From contig JBAXTE010000003.1 of the NCBI GenBank assembly GCA_037130365.1, forward strand, positions 62,001 through 126,000: 64,000 nucleotides of DNA, read 5' to 3'. Positions 1 to 8,987 of this stretch are shown piece by piece. The DNA is from JBAXTE01 sp037130365. GTDB lineage: Bacteria; Bacteroidota; Bacteroidia; Bacteroidales; WCHB1-69. Under the pieces are notes generated by a model. That model saw nothing but the letters and a program-made list of their open reading frames with translations, was not told the origin of the DNA and did not search any database. The stretch's first letter is position 1. Each line of letters begins with the position of its first letter. Position numbers and translations under genes: made by a program.

Positions 1-575
1 ATCATCAAATTTTTACAATCTGAATTTCTTGGCGAAAAAGGGATTCTATTGTATGGTAATTTTAATGAGTTTATATTAGAAATGGTAGCCTCAAAGCTAT
101 CAGAATTGAATTTCCCAACGGTAACACAAAGATTAATTGTGATGTTGTTTTTCTCCAATAATTCGATTAATTCAAGGGTTTTCGAAATGTCAAAATCTCG
201 AGTTTCAATGTTTTTATCATCAAAAGAATTCACCCCCAAAGAAATTAAAATATTATCTCCTAATGTGACTCTTAACTTATCAATAATTTCTTGATTCATC
301 ATTTTACCATTCGTAACAATCGATATTCTAAAGCCTATATCATTTGCTTCTTTAAGCAAAGTAAATGCATCTTTTCTCAGAAGAAACTCACCTCCCGAAA
401 AATCTATCATTCTAGTCCCCAATTCCCAAGCTGGTTTAAAAATACGGTTTACAATACTGAAAGTCGGAATATCTGTATACTTCTGTTTTACATTAGACTT
501 AGTAGAGCAATATTGGCAATTTAAATTACAGTTGCGAGTAGCTTCAAAATATAGAGTGTGAAAAAGTGGTTGCAT
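1..575 (-). CDS. Radical SAM protein, partial (C-terminus beyond window)
   Basis: Reading the minus strand from an ATG at 575 gives an open frame that runs off the left edge, so about 190 residues are visible. Close to the N-terminus (Cys16, Cys20, Cys23) lies the CX3CX2C motif CNLNCQYC, which in radical SAM enzymes binds the 4Fe-4S cluster that cleaves S-adenosylmethionine. FSGGE follows about 40 residues later, matching the SAM-binding GGE motif. Unlike the seven N-terminal-twitch proteins in this window, it starts directly with the radical SAM core. Any auxiliary cluster would be in the missing C-terminal part. It is divergent from the acyl-chain operon that begins at 663. The product class is secure and the substrate is unknown. 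Confidence 0.85.
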   Translation of the reverse strand, partial: MQPLFHTLYFEATRNCNLNCQYCSTKSNVKQKYTDIPTFSIVNRIFKPAWELGTRMIDFSGGEFLLRKDAFTLLKEANDIGFRISIVTNGKMMNQEIIDKLRVTLGDNILISLGVNSFDDKNIETRDFDISKTLELIELLEKNNITINLCVTVGKFNSDSFEATISNINSLKLPYNRIPFSPRNSDCKNLM

Positions 576-585
576 CTTTTTTAAA

Positions 586-593
586 CAAAGGTA
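586..593 (-). promoter_or_regulatory. Putative -7 promoter element for the partial radical SAM gene
   Basis: The minus strand reads TACCTTTG, matching the Bacteroidota -7 consensus TAnnTTTG, 10 nt upstream of the ATG at 575. No TTG at -33 is seen at the standard spacing, and the implied leader would be very short. This is a suggestion only. Confidence 0.35.
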
Positions 594-624
594 GAAAAAA
601 GAAAGAAATCTTGCATTAATAATG

Positions 625-632
625 TATATTTG
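625..632 (+). promoter_or_regulatory. Putative -7 promoter element of the acyl-chain/glycan operon
   Basis: TATATTTG matches TAnnTTTG and lies 30 nt upstream of the ATG at 663, a sensible leader length. A TTG element at the usual 19-21 nt spacing is absent, so the match is partial. It would drive the operon starting with the SDR gene. Confidence 0.45.
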
Positions 633-662
633 CAACAGTCATTTCAAGATAATTTCGCATAA

Positions 663-1466
663 ATGAATTACAAAAATAACTTTTGGGCTTTTATTCTTGG
701 TGGAACAGGTAGCTTTGGTTTAGCCACTGCAAAACTTTTAGCATCTAAAGGATTTAATTTAATACTTGTTTATCGCGAAACAAAGGGAAATATTCAAAAC
801 CTTAATTCTGAGTTTGAGATATTGAAACAACAGTGTGATGTAATTCAGTTCAATTTAAACGCAAACGAACCCGAAAATCAAAATATTATCGTTGAAACAT
901 TACTTAAATATCCTGAAATAAAAAACAAAATATCTTTTTTGCTTCACGCCATTGCTGATGGGAATCTCAGACCGTTATTTGCAAATAATGAGGATTCAAT
1001 TGAAGAGCTAAACATAGAAGACTTTCACCATACAATTAAATCTATGGGAACAAGCTTGTATCTATGGACACAACTTTTATTTAAAAATGATTTTTTTGCA
1101 GAAAATTCTTCTGTTCTAGGGCTAACTAGTGAAGGTTCTACTCGGTTTTACAATAATTATGCAGCGGTGGCATCTGCAAAGTCAGTAATGGAATCTAATA
1201 TGCGATATATTGCAGTTGAATTAGCAAAATATGGTATTAGAGCAAATCTTTTAAATGTGGGCATTACTGATACCCCAGCGCTTAAGTCTTTTCCCGATTA
1301 TAAATTATTTATTGATAGGGCAAAAGAGAGAAATCCAGCAAAGCGTCTCACAACTCCAGAGGATGTTGCAAAGGTAATTGCATTTATGGCTTCAGGTGAT
1401 TCTCAATGGATAAATGGGACGATTATTACTGTTGATGGTGGAGAACAATTAATAAGTCTTTATTAA
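663..1466 (+). CDS. SDR-family enoyl-ACP or ketoacyl-ACP reductase (FabI/FabL-like)
   Basis: This 267-residue short-chain dehydrogenase has an N-terminal Rossmann fold with the glycine-rich stretch GGTGSFGLAT at about residues 13-22. The catalytic Tyr-x6-Lys is Y166/K173, and the C-terminal part ends with the family motif VDGGE. The region around SFLLHAIADG and the segment before the catalytic Tyr resemble the FabI/FabL enoyl-ACP reductase branch more than classical FabG, but I cannot separate the two reductase activities from sequence alone. It is the first gene of a dedicated acyl-chain set (dehydratase, two ketosynthases, ACP), so a reductive step on an ACP-bound acyl chain is the natural role. 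Its stop overlaps the next start by one base (TAATG), implying translational coupling. Confidence 0.8.
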   Translation: MNYKNNFWAFILGGTGSFGLATAKLLASKGFNLILVYRETKGNIQNLNSEFEILKQQCDVIQFNLNANEPENQNIIVETLLKYPEIKNKISFLLHAIADGNLRPLFANNEDSIEELNIEDFHHTIKSMGTSLYLWTQLLFKNDFFAENSSVLGLTSEGSTRFYNNYAAVASAKSVMESNMRYIAVELAKYGIRANLLNVGITDTPALKSFPDYKLFIDRAKERNPAKRLTTPEDVAKVIAFMASGDSQWINGTIITVDGGEQLISLY

Positions 1467-1906
1467 TGGAAATATCCGATAAAATTATTCAAGCTTTGCC
1501 GTATGGTAATACTTTTCGTTTTGTAGATTCAATTGAACGAGTTGATGAGGATACCATTATCGGCAACTATACTTATAAAGAAGATTTGCCATTTTACCAT
1601 TCGCATTTTCAAGGAAATCCAATAGTCCCAGGTGTTATCATTATTGAGACTATGGGCCAAATCGGAATGGTTTGTCACCTAATTTATCTATCAAATGATT
1701 ATTCATTATCCACTCTGCCATTACTTTCAAATTTGGAGGCAGAGTTTTATTGTAACGCAAATTACAATGAACCTATTAAAGTAATTGGACGAAAAATTTA
1801 TTTTAGGCGAAACATTCTAAAATCATCGATTGAAATGAGAAAGCTAGACGATACTCTCATCGCCACACTAACTGCATATATATCCAAAATGCCAAAATGC
1901 CAATGA
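1466..1906 (+). CDS. FabZ/FabA-like 3-hydroxyacyl-ACP dehydratase
   Basis: This 146-residue single hot-dog domain protein has the length usual for FabZ. The active-site stretch HFQGNPIVPGV contains the catalytic His (H47), and the conserved acidic residue follows in VIIIETMGQ (E61). This is the FabZ arrangement HFPGxPxMPGV...E. It should dehydrate 3-hydroxyacyl-ACP to trans-2-enoyl-ACP. It is coupled to both neighbours: a one-base overlap with the SDR upstream and a four-base ATGA overlap with the ketosynthase downstream. It is more likely part of a specialised acyl pathway than the housekeeping copy, because no general fatty-acid genes are adjacent. Confidence 0.88.
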   Translation: MEISDKIIQALPYGNTFRFVDSIERVDEDTIIGNYTYKEDLPFYHSHFQGNPIVPGVIIIETMGQIGMVCHLIYLSNDYSLSTLPLLSNLEAEFYCNANYNEPIKVIGRKIYFRRNILKSSIEMRKLDDTLIATLTAYISKMPKCQ

Positions 1907-3180
1907 ATAAACGAGTAGTAATCACAGGGATAGGAGTTGTAGCTCCGGGAAGTGTTGGTGTTGTTGAATTTAATAACCAATTAATAAATGCAATATCGGG
2001 TATAAAAAATATTCCTGATATGAAAAACTTTAATTTTAATTGTCAGGTTGGTGGTATTTGTGAAATTGATAGTGAAGCAATAAAAAAACAATTTCCTCAA
2101 TTTCAAATACCAATCATTAGTCGAAGTACATTATTGCTAGCTCTTTCATGCAAAGAGGCACTTTTAGACTCAGGTTTAATCACTTTAAATCATGATTATT
2201 CCCAGTATTTGAATTATGACCTAATAATTGGATCAACTATAAGTTCAGCTGATATTTGGGGGGAATATATTATACCTATGGTTGATAAACAAAAGCATCT
2301 CCGATTGGGTAGTAGTGCATTCGAACAAATAATTAATTCAAGTCCTACAGCAATGATTGCAGAGATTTATGGATTAACTGGCAGAACAATATCTACTTCA
2401 TTGGCATGTGCAAGTAGTACTGAAGCGATAATTGAAGCTGCAAATAAAATTAAATATGAAAATAAGGAAATCGTAATTGCTGGTGGAGTTGAACCGTATT
2501 CTAAATATTATTGGGGTACTATGGACGCAATGAAAATAATTAATCCAAACCATAATAATCAACCAGATAAAGCTATTAGACCTATGAGTGAAAGTGCAAA
2601 TGGATTTGTGCCTTCTGAAGGTAGCGGAATAATTATTCTTGAAGAATATAATCATGCAAAAAAGCGAAATGCAAAAATTTATGGTGAAATAATAGGAAGC
2701 CATATTAATTGCGGAGGAGGAAGAAATGGGGGAAGCATGACGGCTTCTAATAAAGATATGCTTAGAAAATGTATTTTTGAAACTATCCAAAACTCAAATA
2801 TTAGCGCAAGTGAGATTGATTTAATATCTGGCCATTTAACTGCTACAAAAGCTGATTCTGCCGAAGTTAATGCATGGAATATTGGGCTTAATTTTCCGAA
2901 AAAATTTCCGTATATCAATTCAACGAAATCATTAATTGGTCACACATTAGGTGCTTGTGGAGTAATTGAAGTGATAGCTATAATTTTGCAAATGAAAGGG
3001 AAGTACATTCATGCATCCATAAATTGTGAGGATATTCATCCTTTAATTTCGGAAAAAATATCTCAAAAATGTGTGCCTCAAAAAACAATTCACAATATTG
3101 ATATACAGTATGCTATAAAGGCAAATTTTGGATTTGGAGATGTAAATGCCAGCTTAATAATAAAAAACTTAAATGAATAA
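1903..3180 (+). CDS. FabF-like beta-ketoacyl-ACP synthase (first of two)
   Basis: This thiolase-fold ketosynthase of about 425 residues has an intact Cys-His-His triad: C169 in SLACASST, H311 in SGHLTATKADS and H347 in SLIGHTLGACG. It should condense acyl and malonyl units on ACP with decarboxylation. I place the start at the ATG at 1903 (MNKRVVITG) rather than 1897, because it gives a standard ATGA overlap and matches the paralogue's MNNRVVITG. A second ketosynthase follows directly with an 8-nt overlap. Such pairs often contain a chain-length factor that has lost its Cys, but here both copies keep the triad. Confidence 0.9.
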   Translation: MNKRVVITGIGVVAPGSVGVVEFNNQLINAISGIKNIPDMKNFNFNCQVGGICEIDSEAIKKQFPQFQIPIISRSTLLLALSCKEALLDSGLITLNHDYSQYLNYDLIIGSTISSADIWGEYIIPMVDKQKHLRLGSSAFEQIINSSPTAMIAEIYGLTGRTISTSLACASSTEAIIEAANKIKYENKEIVIAGGVEPYSKYYWGTMDAMKIINPNHNNQPDKAIRPMSESANGFVPSEGSGIIILEEYNHAKKRNAKIYGEIIGSHINCGGGRNGGSMTASNKDMLRKCIFETIQNSNISASEIDLISGHLTATKADSAEVNAWNIGLNFPKKFPYINSTKSLIGHTLGACGVIEVIAIILQMKGKYIHASINCEDIHPLISEKISQKCVPQKTIHNIDIQYAIKANFGFGDVNASLIIKNLNE

Positions 3181-4450
3181 TAGGGTTGTTATTACGGGAA
3201 TCGGAGTCATCTCTCCTAATGGAATTGGTAAAAATTCCTTTGTAAACTCTATAAGGGGGGGGGTATCAGGAATAAGAAATATTCCTGATATGGAAAAACA
3301 TAATTTACTATGTCATATCGGAGGTGTTCCCGAAATAAACTGGAATGATTATAATTCATTTTTTGCAGAAAATGAATTGCTAGATGCCGATATTTCAATA
3401 AAGTATGGAGTCCTTTCAGGCATAGAAGCATGGAGGGATGCTGGATTAGAAATTAATGACACCAAAAACATTGACACTCTTACTGACTGCGGGGCTATCA
3501 TTGGAACTACTTTTGGTGGAATAGAGGTTTTTATTAGAAAAATATTACCCCTTGTTGACACTGGAAACTTTAGAAAATTAGGAAGTCAAATTATGGAGCA
3601 TTTTATGCCAAGTGGAACATCAGCGGCACTTTCTAAAATATTAGCATTATCAAATATTAATTCATCAAATTCTTCAGCTTGCTCTACAGGACTAGAAGCA
3701 ATATATTTTTCATATCAACACATCAAAAACAATAAAGCGAAACTTATGATGACTGGTGGTACTGATCTATATTCGTCATATTGCTGGGCAGGTTTCGACT
3801 CTATGAGAGTTTTAAATCGATCATCTAACAATAACCCATCTATTGGGAGCAGACCAATGAGTGCCACTGCAAGTGGATTTGTGCCAGCAGCTGGCTCAAG
3901 TGTGTTAATACTTGAAGAATTAGAACATGCCATTGAACGAAACGCACCGATATATGCAGAAATTGTTGGAGCAAGTGTTAATTCTGGTGGCCAACGAAAC
4001 GGTGGATCTATGACCTTCCCAAACCCTAAGCGTGTAATTGATTGCATTCAGGATTCAATTCACCAAGCCAATATTAAAGGAGATGATATTAACCTAATTT
4101 GTGGACATTTAACTGGGACCAAGGCCGATTCAATTGAAATTAATAATTGGGTTGCAGCTTTGAATCTTAGTAATAACATTCCATATATTAATTCTTTAAA
4201 GTCGATGACAGGTCATTTAATCGGGGCTGCTGGTGCATTAGAAACTGCAGCTGCTGTTTTACAACTCCATCACGATTTTGTCCATCCATCTATTAATAGT
4301 GAAGATCTTCACCCTGAAATTGCCAAGCTTATTCCTCGCGAAAAAATCCCGCTTAAAATTATTGAAAATGCTGGACTAAAATATATCGCAAAAGCAAGCT
4401 TTGGATTTGGTGATGTGAATTCCTGTATAATTTTGAAAAAATATGAGTAA
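3173..4450 (+). CDS. FabF-like beta-ketoacyl-ACP synthase (second of two)
   Basis: This 425-residue paralogue of the preceding ketosynthase also has a complete triad: C170 in SSACSTG, H312 in CGHLTGTKADS and H348 in SMTGHLIGAAG. The two proteins align along their whole length, for example at the shared SGIRNIPDM, SANGFVP/SASGFVP-type and GGGRNGGSM/GGQRNGGSM-type segments. A local duplication is therefore likely. They may act in sequence with different chain-length preference, or as a heterodimer. An ACP gene follows after 28 nt. A seven-G run near position 3255 lies within the intact frame. Confidence 0.9.
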   Translation: MNNRVVITGIGVISPNGIGKNSFVNSIRGGVSGIRNIPDMEKHNLLCHIGGVPEINWNDYNSFFAENELLDADISIKYGVLSGIEAWRDAGLEINDTKNIDTLTDCGAIIGTTFGGIEVFIRKILPLVDTGNFRKLGSQIMEHFMPSGTSAALSKILALSNINSSNSSACSTGLEAIYFSYQHIKNNKAKLMMTGGTDLYSSYCWAGFDSMRVLNRSSNNNPSIGSRPMSATASGFVPAAGSSVLILEELEHAIERNAPIYAEIVGASVNSGGQRNGGSMTFPNPKRVIDCIQDSIHQANIKGDDINLICGHLTGTKADSIEINNWVAALNLSNNIPYINSLKSMTGHLIGAAGALETAAAVLQLHHDFVHPSINSEDLHPEIAKLIPREKIPLKIIENAGLKYIAKASFGFGDVNSCIILKKYE

Positions 4451-4478
4451 TTTTGCTCTATCATAAATACCAAAAATT

Positions 4479-4721
4479 ATGGACGAAAATAAGAATAAAG
4501 TTATCGAGATTCTTAAAAAGTATACTTTTAATGAATCTGTTTGGGATAACTATACTGAAAACTCAAAAATCATTGTTGATTTAAAAATCAATTCTGCCCG
4601 AATTGTTGATATAATTCTAGATGTTGAGGATGAATATGGGATCGTTATTGACGATTATTTGCTCGAAAAACTAATTACGATTAAAGATATATTGGATATT
4701 ATTGAACAAAAAAGAAAATAA
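4479..4721 (+). CDS. Acyl carrier protein
   Basis: This 80-residue acidic helical protein has the size and helix pattern of an ACP. The phosphopantetheine attachment site is Ser39 in INSARIVDIIL, where the common DSL is replaced by NSA. The following helix (LDVEDEYGI) is the usual partner-recognition helix. It lies directly downstream of the two ketosynthases and probably carries their growing chain. The variant motif and location suggest a pathway-specific ACP rather than the housekeeping copy. Confidence 0.85.
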   Translation: MDENKNKVIEILKKYTFNESVWDNYTENSKIIVDLKINSARIVDIILDVEDEYGIVIDDYLLEKLITIKDILDIIEQKRK

Positions 4722-4798
4722 CGAATATTTTAAAATCGTTGTTTTACTGCATTTAAACTACATTTTTTGTTGTCTTTTGTCTGCTAATATTAATTCGA

Positions 4799-5761
4799 AT
4801 GGGAACACCTATTTTAAGTATCGGAATCATCTCTTATAATCAAGCTGAATTTATCGAAAAAGCGATTAATTCGGTTATGGCACAGCAAACCCAATATCCT
4901 TTTGAGTTGATTATTTGTGACGATGCATCAGAAGACAATACCGACGACATTGTCAATGGATTATTGCGAGGGGTTAGCTTTTCCACACAATATGTCAGAA
5001 ACAAAACTAGAAAAGGGCCACTTTTAAACGGTAAAAACTTCATAAAACATGCTTCTGGAAAGTATCTTTGCTGGATGGATGCCGATGATTATTGGTGCTA
5101 TGAAAATAAAATTCAAAAACAAATTGACTTTTTAGAATCCAATTTAGATTATAATGGTTGCTTTCATGATGCCAAAATAATCTCGGATATTGAGATAAAC
5201 GAAGATCTTTCTGAGCAATTGAAGGAACAAACACATGGTAGATGGAAAAGTTATTCGCAGTTTAATACGTATCAATCCGACTTTTATCCTTGGGATGTAT
5301 TACAGCGCAAAATTATTCCAACGGCTTCATTAATGATTCGGAATAGGGATTTAAACCATTTCCTCGAAAAGCATTTAGATGTAAATTTATCTGTTAGTTG
5401 GGCATTACATTTAGAGCTAATAAAAAATAGTAAGTTTAAGTATTTCAACGAATTATGGTCGGTTTATTTTGATCATGCCAAAGGCTTTTCAAAGAGTATC
5501 GACCTAGTTACTTTTAAACTAAATAATATTCAAATTTTATTCAAATTATTAGATGATGCGTATTATAGTGCCTTAAAAAAAGATGTTTATCGAGCCATTG
5601 CTAACGAGTACTACTTTTTACTTCATAGCGCTGAAGCACAAAAACGAAGTACTAAAGAGTATCGAGATTATTGCAAGGCCTATACAAAATGGGCTGATAA
5701 GGCTACCAAAGAAGATGTTGAAAGATTTAAAACCACTCATAAACTTAAAAACCAACAGTAA
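4799..5761 (+). CDS. Glycosyltransferase family 2
   Basis: This 320-residue protein has a GT-A fold N-terminal domain: ISYNQAEFIEKAINSVMAQ, then ICDDASEDNT (nucleotide binding) and WMDADDYW, which carries the metal-binding DxD-type motif. No membrane segments are obvious, so it should act at the cytoplasmic face, transferring a sugar from a nucleotide donor. Its stop codon is immediately followed by the start of the AsnB-like gene (TAAATG), which suggests coordinated expression. The acceptor and donor are unknown. Confidence 0.88.
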   Translation: MGTPILSIGIISYNQAEFIEKAINSVMAQQTQYPFELIICDDASEDNTDDIVNGLLRGVSFSTQYVRNKTRKGPLLNGKNFIKHASGKYLCWMDADDYWCYENKIQKQIDFLESNLDYNGCFHDAKIISDIEINEDLSEQLKEQTHGRWKSYSQFNTYQSDFYPWDVLQRKIIPTASLMIRNRDLNHFLEKHLDVNLSVSWALHLELIKNSKFKYFNELWSVYFDHAKGFSKSIDLVTFKLNNIQILFKLLDDAYYSALKKDVYRAIANEYYFLLHSAEAQKRSTKEYRDYCKAYTKWADKATKEDVERFKTTHKLKNQQ

Positions 5762-7549
5762 ATGTGTGGAATCCTCGGGAAAGTAAGTTTTAATGCACCG
5801 ATTGATCAAGATGAGTTTGTTGCTCAGCGAGATACAATGACTTCTAGAGGCCCGAATCAAGAAGGGTTGTATTTTAATTCCGCCAAAAAAATTGCTCTTG
5901 GATATCGCCGATTAAGTATCAATGATTTAAGCGAATTAGGCAATCAGCCTATTTCTAACGAGGACTCAACAATCTTTTTAATATGTAATGGCGAAATATA
6001 TAATTCACCCAAGTTAAAGGAAGAACTTATTAAATTAGGTCACCATTTTAAAAGTCGCTCAGATGCAGAAGTTATCATTCATGGATACGAAGAGTGGGGA
6101 ACAGAAATTCTAAAAAGAGTTGAAGGCATGTTTGCTTTTGGAATATGGGATTCAAAAAAAGATGAACTAATCGTTGCCAGAGACAGATTTGGCATAAAAC
6201 CACTTTATTTCGAAAGTAATGATGAAAGTTTCACCTTTGCATCTTCACTTAACGCTATTATTACGGCAAAAAATCATCACAAAAAGTTAGATTTTTCATC
6301 CATTTGCGATTATCTAACGTATCGTTATGTACCTTCGCCAAAAAGTATTTATCAAGGAATCTGCAAACTCGAGCCCGCTCAATTTTTGGTATTAACTGCT
6401 CAAAAAAAGGTTCAAATTCAATATTATTGGGCAATAGAGTACAAACCTATAAAAATGTCACCCGCTGAGGTTCAGAAACAATTTGAGCATTTATTACGAC
6501 AATCGGTACGCAAACATTTAATGAGCGACGTGCCCGTAGGTTCCTTTTTGAGCAGTGGCTACGATTCATCTACGTTGGCTTTATTGATGACCGAAGAAAA
6601 TTATCAGCCTCAAACATTTAGTTTAGGGTTTTCTAATTGGGAAGAAAGTGAACATTTGATTGCGCAAAAAACGGCCGATATATTAAAACTCAATAATCAT
6701 TCGTTGATCATTGATTTTAAGGATTTTATACCCGAAAACTTTATCGATGCATACGATGAACCTATTGCTGATATTTCTACAATACCCACTTTTTGCATCA
6801 GTAATTTTGCGTCAAAGAAAGTTAAAACAGTTTTTTCGGGCGAAGGAGCAGACGAACTTTTAGGCGGGTATGATTGGCATCGTAAAATAATGCAAAAGTA
6901 CAATCAACGATCAATTTCTGATAGGTTATTTAGAGATTTTAATCCTACAGCAATCGAAATTTATAAGGAGTATATGGCGATGGGCAAATTTGACCGTGAT
7001 GAATTACTAAAACTCTTTTCCCCAGAGCACCATTATCAAATTCCCGAAAATCCGTATTGGTTTTTTGAGCAAAGTTTTAGAAAAGATTTGCCTTTATTAA
7101 AGGCGATTCAATATATGGATATCAGGGGCTTTATGGGGGAGTTAGTACTTAGTAAAATTGACCGCTCAAGTATGGCACATTCCCTAGAAGTTAGAGTCCC
7201 ATACTTAGACTATGACTTATTTGATTTTTTGTTTAATCTTGAGCCAGATGCTTATTTCTCGTTAGTGGAACAAAAAAAACTTCTTGTAAACCTTCTCAAA
7301 CCCAAACTGCCACATGTTGTAAATCGCAAAAAACAAGGATTTGTAGGACCTAACGAATATTACAATCGAGTAGAATTATATAAGGATATTCTTAAAAACT
7401 CTAAATTAGAAGATCTCGGTATTCTAAATAAGAAGTATTTATTACAATTATTTTCCAACAATGATATGTGGAGAATTTGGAAATTAGTACTTTTGGAGTT
7501 ATGGCTACAACATAATTTTGGCTCAAACAGTTCGTTAAAATCAAACTAA
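5762..7549 (+). CDS. AsnB-like glutamine-dependent amidotransferase (asparagine synthase family)
   Basis: This 595-residue protein has two domains. The N-terminal class II glutaminase domain starts MCGILGK, with Cys2 as nucleophile once Met1 is removed, and includes SRGPNQEG and an RLSINDLS segment. The C-terminal ATP-pyrophosphatase domain has the PP-loop SSGYDSS, a variant of the usual SGGxDSS, and then the FSGEGADELLGGY segment typical of asparagine synthases. Its place between a GT2 gene and radical SAM genes suggests it amidates a carboxyl group on a glycan or glycan precursor rather than free aspartate. A second AsnB lies at 54189-56033. Confidence 0.85.
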   Translation: MCGILGKVSFNAPIDQDEFVAQRDTMTSRGPNQEGLYFNSAKKIALGYRRLSINDLSELGNQPISNEDSTIFLICNGEIYNSPKLKEELIKLGHHFKSRSDAEVIIHGYEEWGTEILKRVEGMFAFGIWDSKKDELIVARDRFGIKPLYFESNDESFTFASSLNAIITAKNHHKKLDFSSICDYLTYRYVPSPKSIYQGICKLEPAQFLVLTAQKKVQIQYYWAIEYKPIKMSPAEVQKQFEHLLRQSVRKHLMSDVPVGSFLSSGYDSSTLALLMTEENYQPQTFSLGFSNWEESEHLIAQKTADILKLNNHSLIIDFKDFIPENFIDAYDEPIADISTIPTFCISNFASKKVKTVFSGEGADELLGGYDWHRKIMQKYNQRSISDRLFRDFNPTAIEIYKEYMAMGKFDRDELLKLFSPEHHYQIPENPYWFFEQSFRKDLPLLKAIQYMDIRGFMGELVLSKIDRSSMAHSLEVRVPYLDYDLFDFLFNLEPDAYFSLVEQKKLLVNLLKPKLPHVVNRKKQGFVGPNEYYNRVELYKDILKNSKLEDLGILNKKYLLQLFSNNDMWRIWKLVLLELWLQHNFGSNSSLKSN

Positions 7550-7595
7550 CTATGCTCAAGAAGAAACTTTGTACATCTTTATTAAGACTTGGAAT

Positions 7596-8987
7596 ATGAT
7601 GAGGGCAATTCAAAAAACCATCAATAAGTTAATATTTAAATGTCGGCTTAAAGAATACAATAAAACTAGAAATAATGGCAATGTGATCTTTTGCTATGCC
7701 CCTTCAAAAGCATTGAGATTTTCGCTTAACGGACATGCTTTTGTTTGTTGTTTTAATAGATTAAATTCACTTGGAAGATATCCGATCAATTCAATATCAG
7801 ATATTTGGAATAATTCAATTAAAGAAGATTTACATAAATCAATAAATTATAAACAAAACAATACTCTTGGTTGCCATTATTGCTACGATACAATAATGAG
7901 TAAGAGTTTTCATCTTACGGGTGCTAGAAATTATGACAATTATAATAATGAAGTAACAAGTAATTATCCTTTATTAATTGATTTTGAACTTAGCAATACG
8001 TGTAATCTAAAATGCATCATGTGTAATGGAGAAAACTCAAGTAGCATTCGAAGTCAGATTGAAAACAAAGACAACTACCCCAATTATTACGATGATTACT
8101 TTTTAGAACAATTAACCGAATTTATCCCATATTTAAAAGAAACCAGATTTTCTGGAGGAGAACCATTTTTAATTGATTTATATTATGATTTATGGGATAA
8201 GATACACAGCATAAACCCTTTATGCAAAATAATAATTCAAACAAATGGTACTATTATTAATGAAAAGATACTAGAACTCTATTCGAAATACAACTTTCAT
8301 TTATCATTTTCTATCGATTCTGTGAATAAAACCACATACGAGTCCATTCGAATTGGTGCTTCATTTGAAAAAGTAATGAGCAATTTCGAAATCATACATA
8401 AGTTATCACAAAAATTAAATCGTGAAATCGGTGTAAGCATTTGTATATTAAAAAACAATATTCGTGAATTTAGAGATTATGTAAATTACTTTAATAATTT
8501 GAACACAAAAATCACGATTCATAAAGTATTAACTCCAATTAATCATAGTATATATTCACTATCAATTTCTGAATTAGAATCCATAAAAAAAGATTTTATC
8601 AGTTACAAGTTCACTTCTAAAAATTCTATTGAAGAGTGGAATAACAAACTTTTCAGTAGTGTAGTATTTTTTATTGAATCGGTTTTAAAGCTAAAAAAAG
8701 CAAATGATTCAAATAAGGAAATTCAAACCAGTAAAAACAGTAGAGCGGCATTTATATCAATAATACAAAGGGTAATAAATGATAATGTTAGTGCCATTCC
8801 TAAAGAAATACTTATTGAAAAAATCGAGGAGTTAATTTTAAATATTGATAAAATTCAAAATTCAAAAGAAGTCTATGATAACATTATACATCTTCCGGAT
8901 GAATACATAATATCAGAACTAAACATAAACGATATTGATCGGATTATAAGTCGAATTACTGCAAATAAAAATCATAAGAATGATTGA
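7596..8987 (+). CDS. Radical SAM protein with N-terminal twitch/SPASM-like Fe-S domain (paralogue 1)
   Basis: This protein is about 463 residues long. The N-terminal domain has an auxiliary-cluster cysteine pattern: C33 in CYAP, C51-C52, and C93/C96 in GCHYC. The radical SAM core follows, with CNLKCIMC (C136, C140, C143), FSGGEPFL and the FSIDSV segment. The C-terminal third is helical, without further cysteine clusters. Twitch or SPASM domains usually follow the core, so the N-terminal position defines a distinct subfamily, present here in seven copies. I start at the ATG at 7596; the open frame could extend to a TTG at 7569. It overlaps the next paralogue by 8 nt. The substrate is unknown; a modification of glycan or glycan precursor is inferred from context. 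Confidence 0.85.
   Translation: MMRAIQKTINKLIFKCRLKEYNKTRNNGNVIFCYAPSKALRFSLNGHAFVCCFNRLNSLGRYPINSISDIWNNSIKEDLHKSINYKQNNTLGCHYCYDTIMSKSFHLTGARNYDNYNNEVTSNYPLLIDFELSNTCNLKCIMCNGENSSSIRSQIENKDNYPNYYDDYFLEQLTEFIPYLKETRFSGGEPFLIDLYYDLWDKIHSINPLCKIIIQTNGTIINEKILELYSKYNFHLSFSIDSVNKTTYESIRIGASFEKVMSNFEIIHKLSQKLNREIGVSICILKNNIREFRDYVNYFNNLNTKITIHKVLTPINHSIYSLSISELESIKKDFISYKFTSKNSIEEWNNKLFSSVVFFIESVLKLKKANDSNKEIQTSKNSRAAFISIIQRVINDNVSAIPKEILIEKIEELILNIDKIQNSKEVYDNIIHLPDEYIISELNINDIDRIISRITANKNHKND

Noticed and set aside
49..524. Two rightward open frames at the left edge
   Set aside because: The opposite strand encodes a clear radical SAM protein with CNLNCQYC and SGGE motifs over the same bases, so these are shadows.
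3173..4450. Second ketosynthase as an inactive chain-length factor
   Set aside because: The active-site Cys and both His residues are present in C170, H312 and H348, so there is no sign of inactivation.
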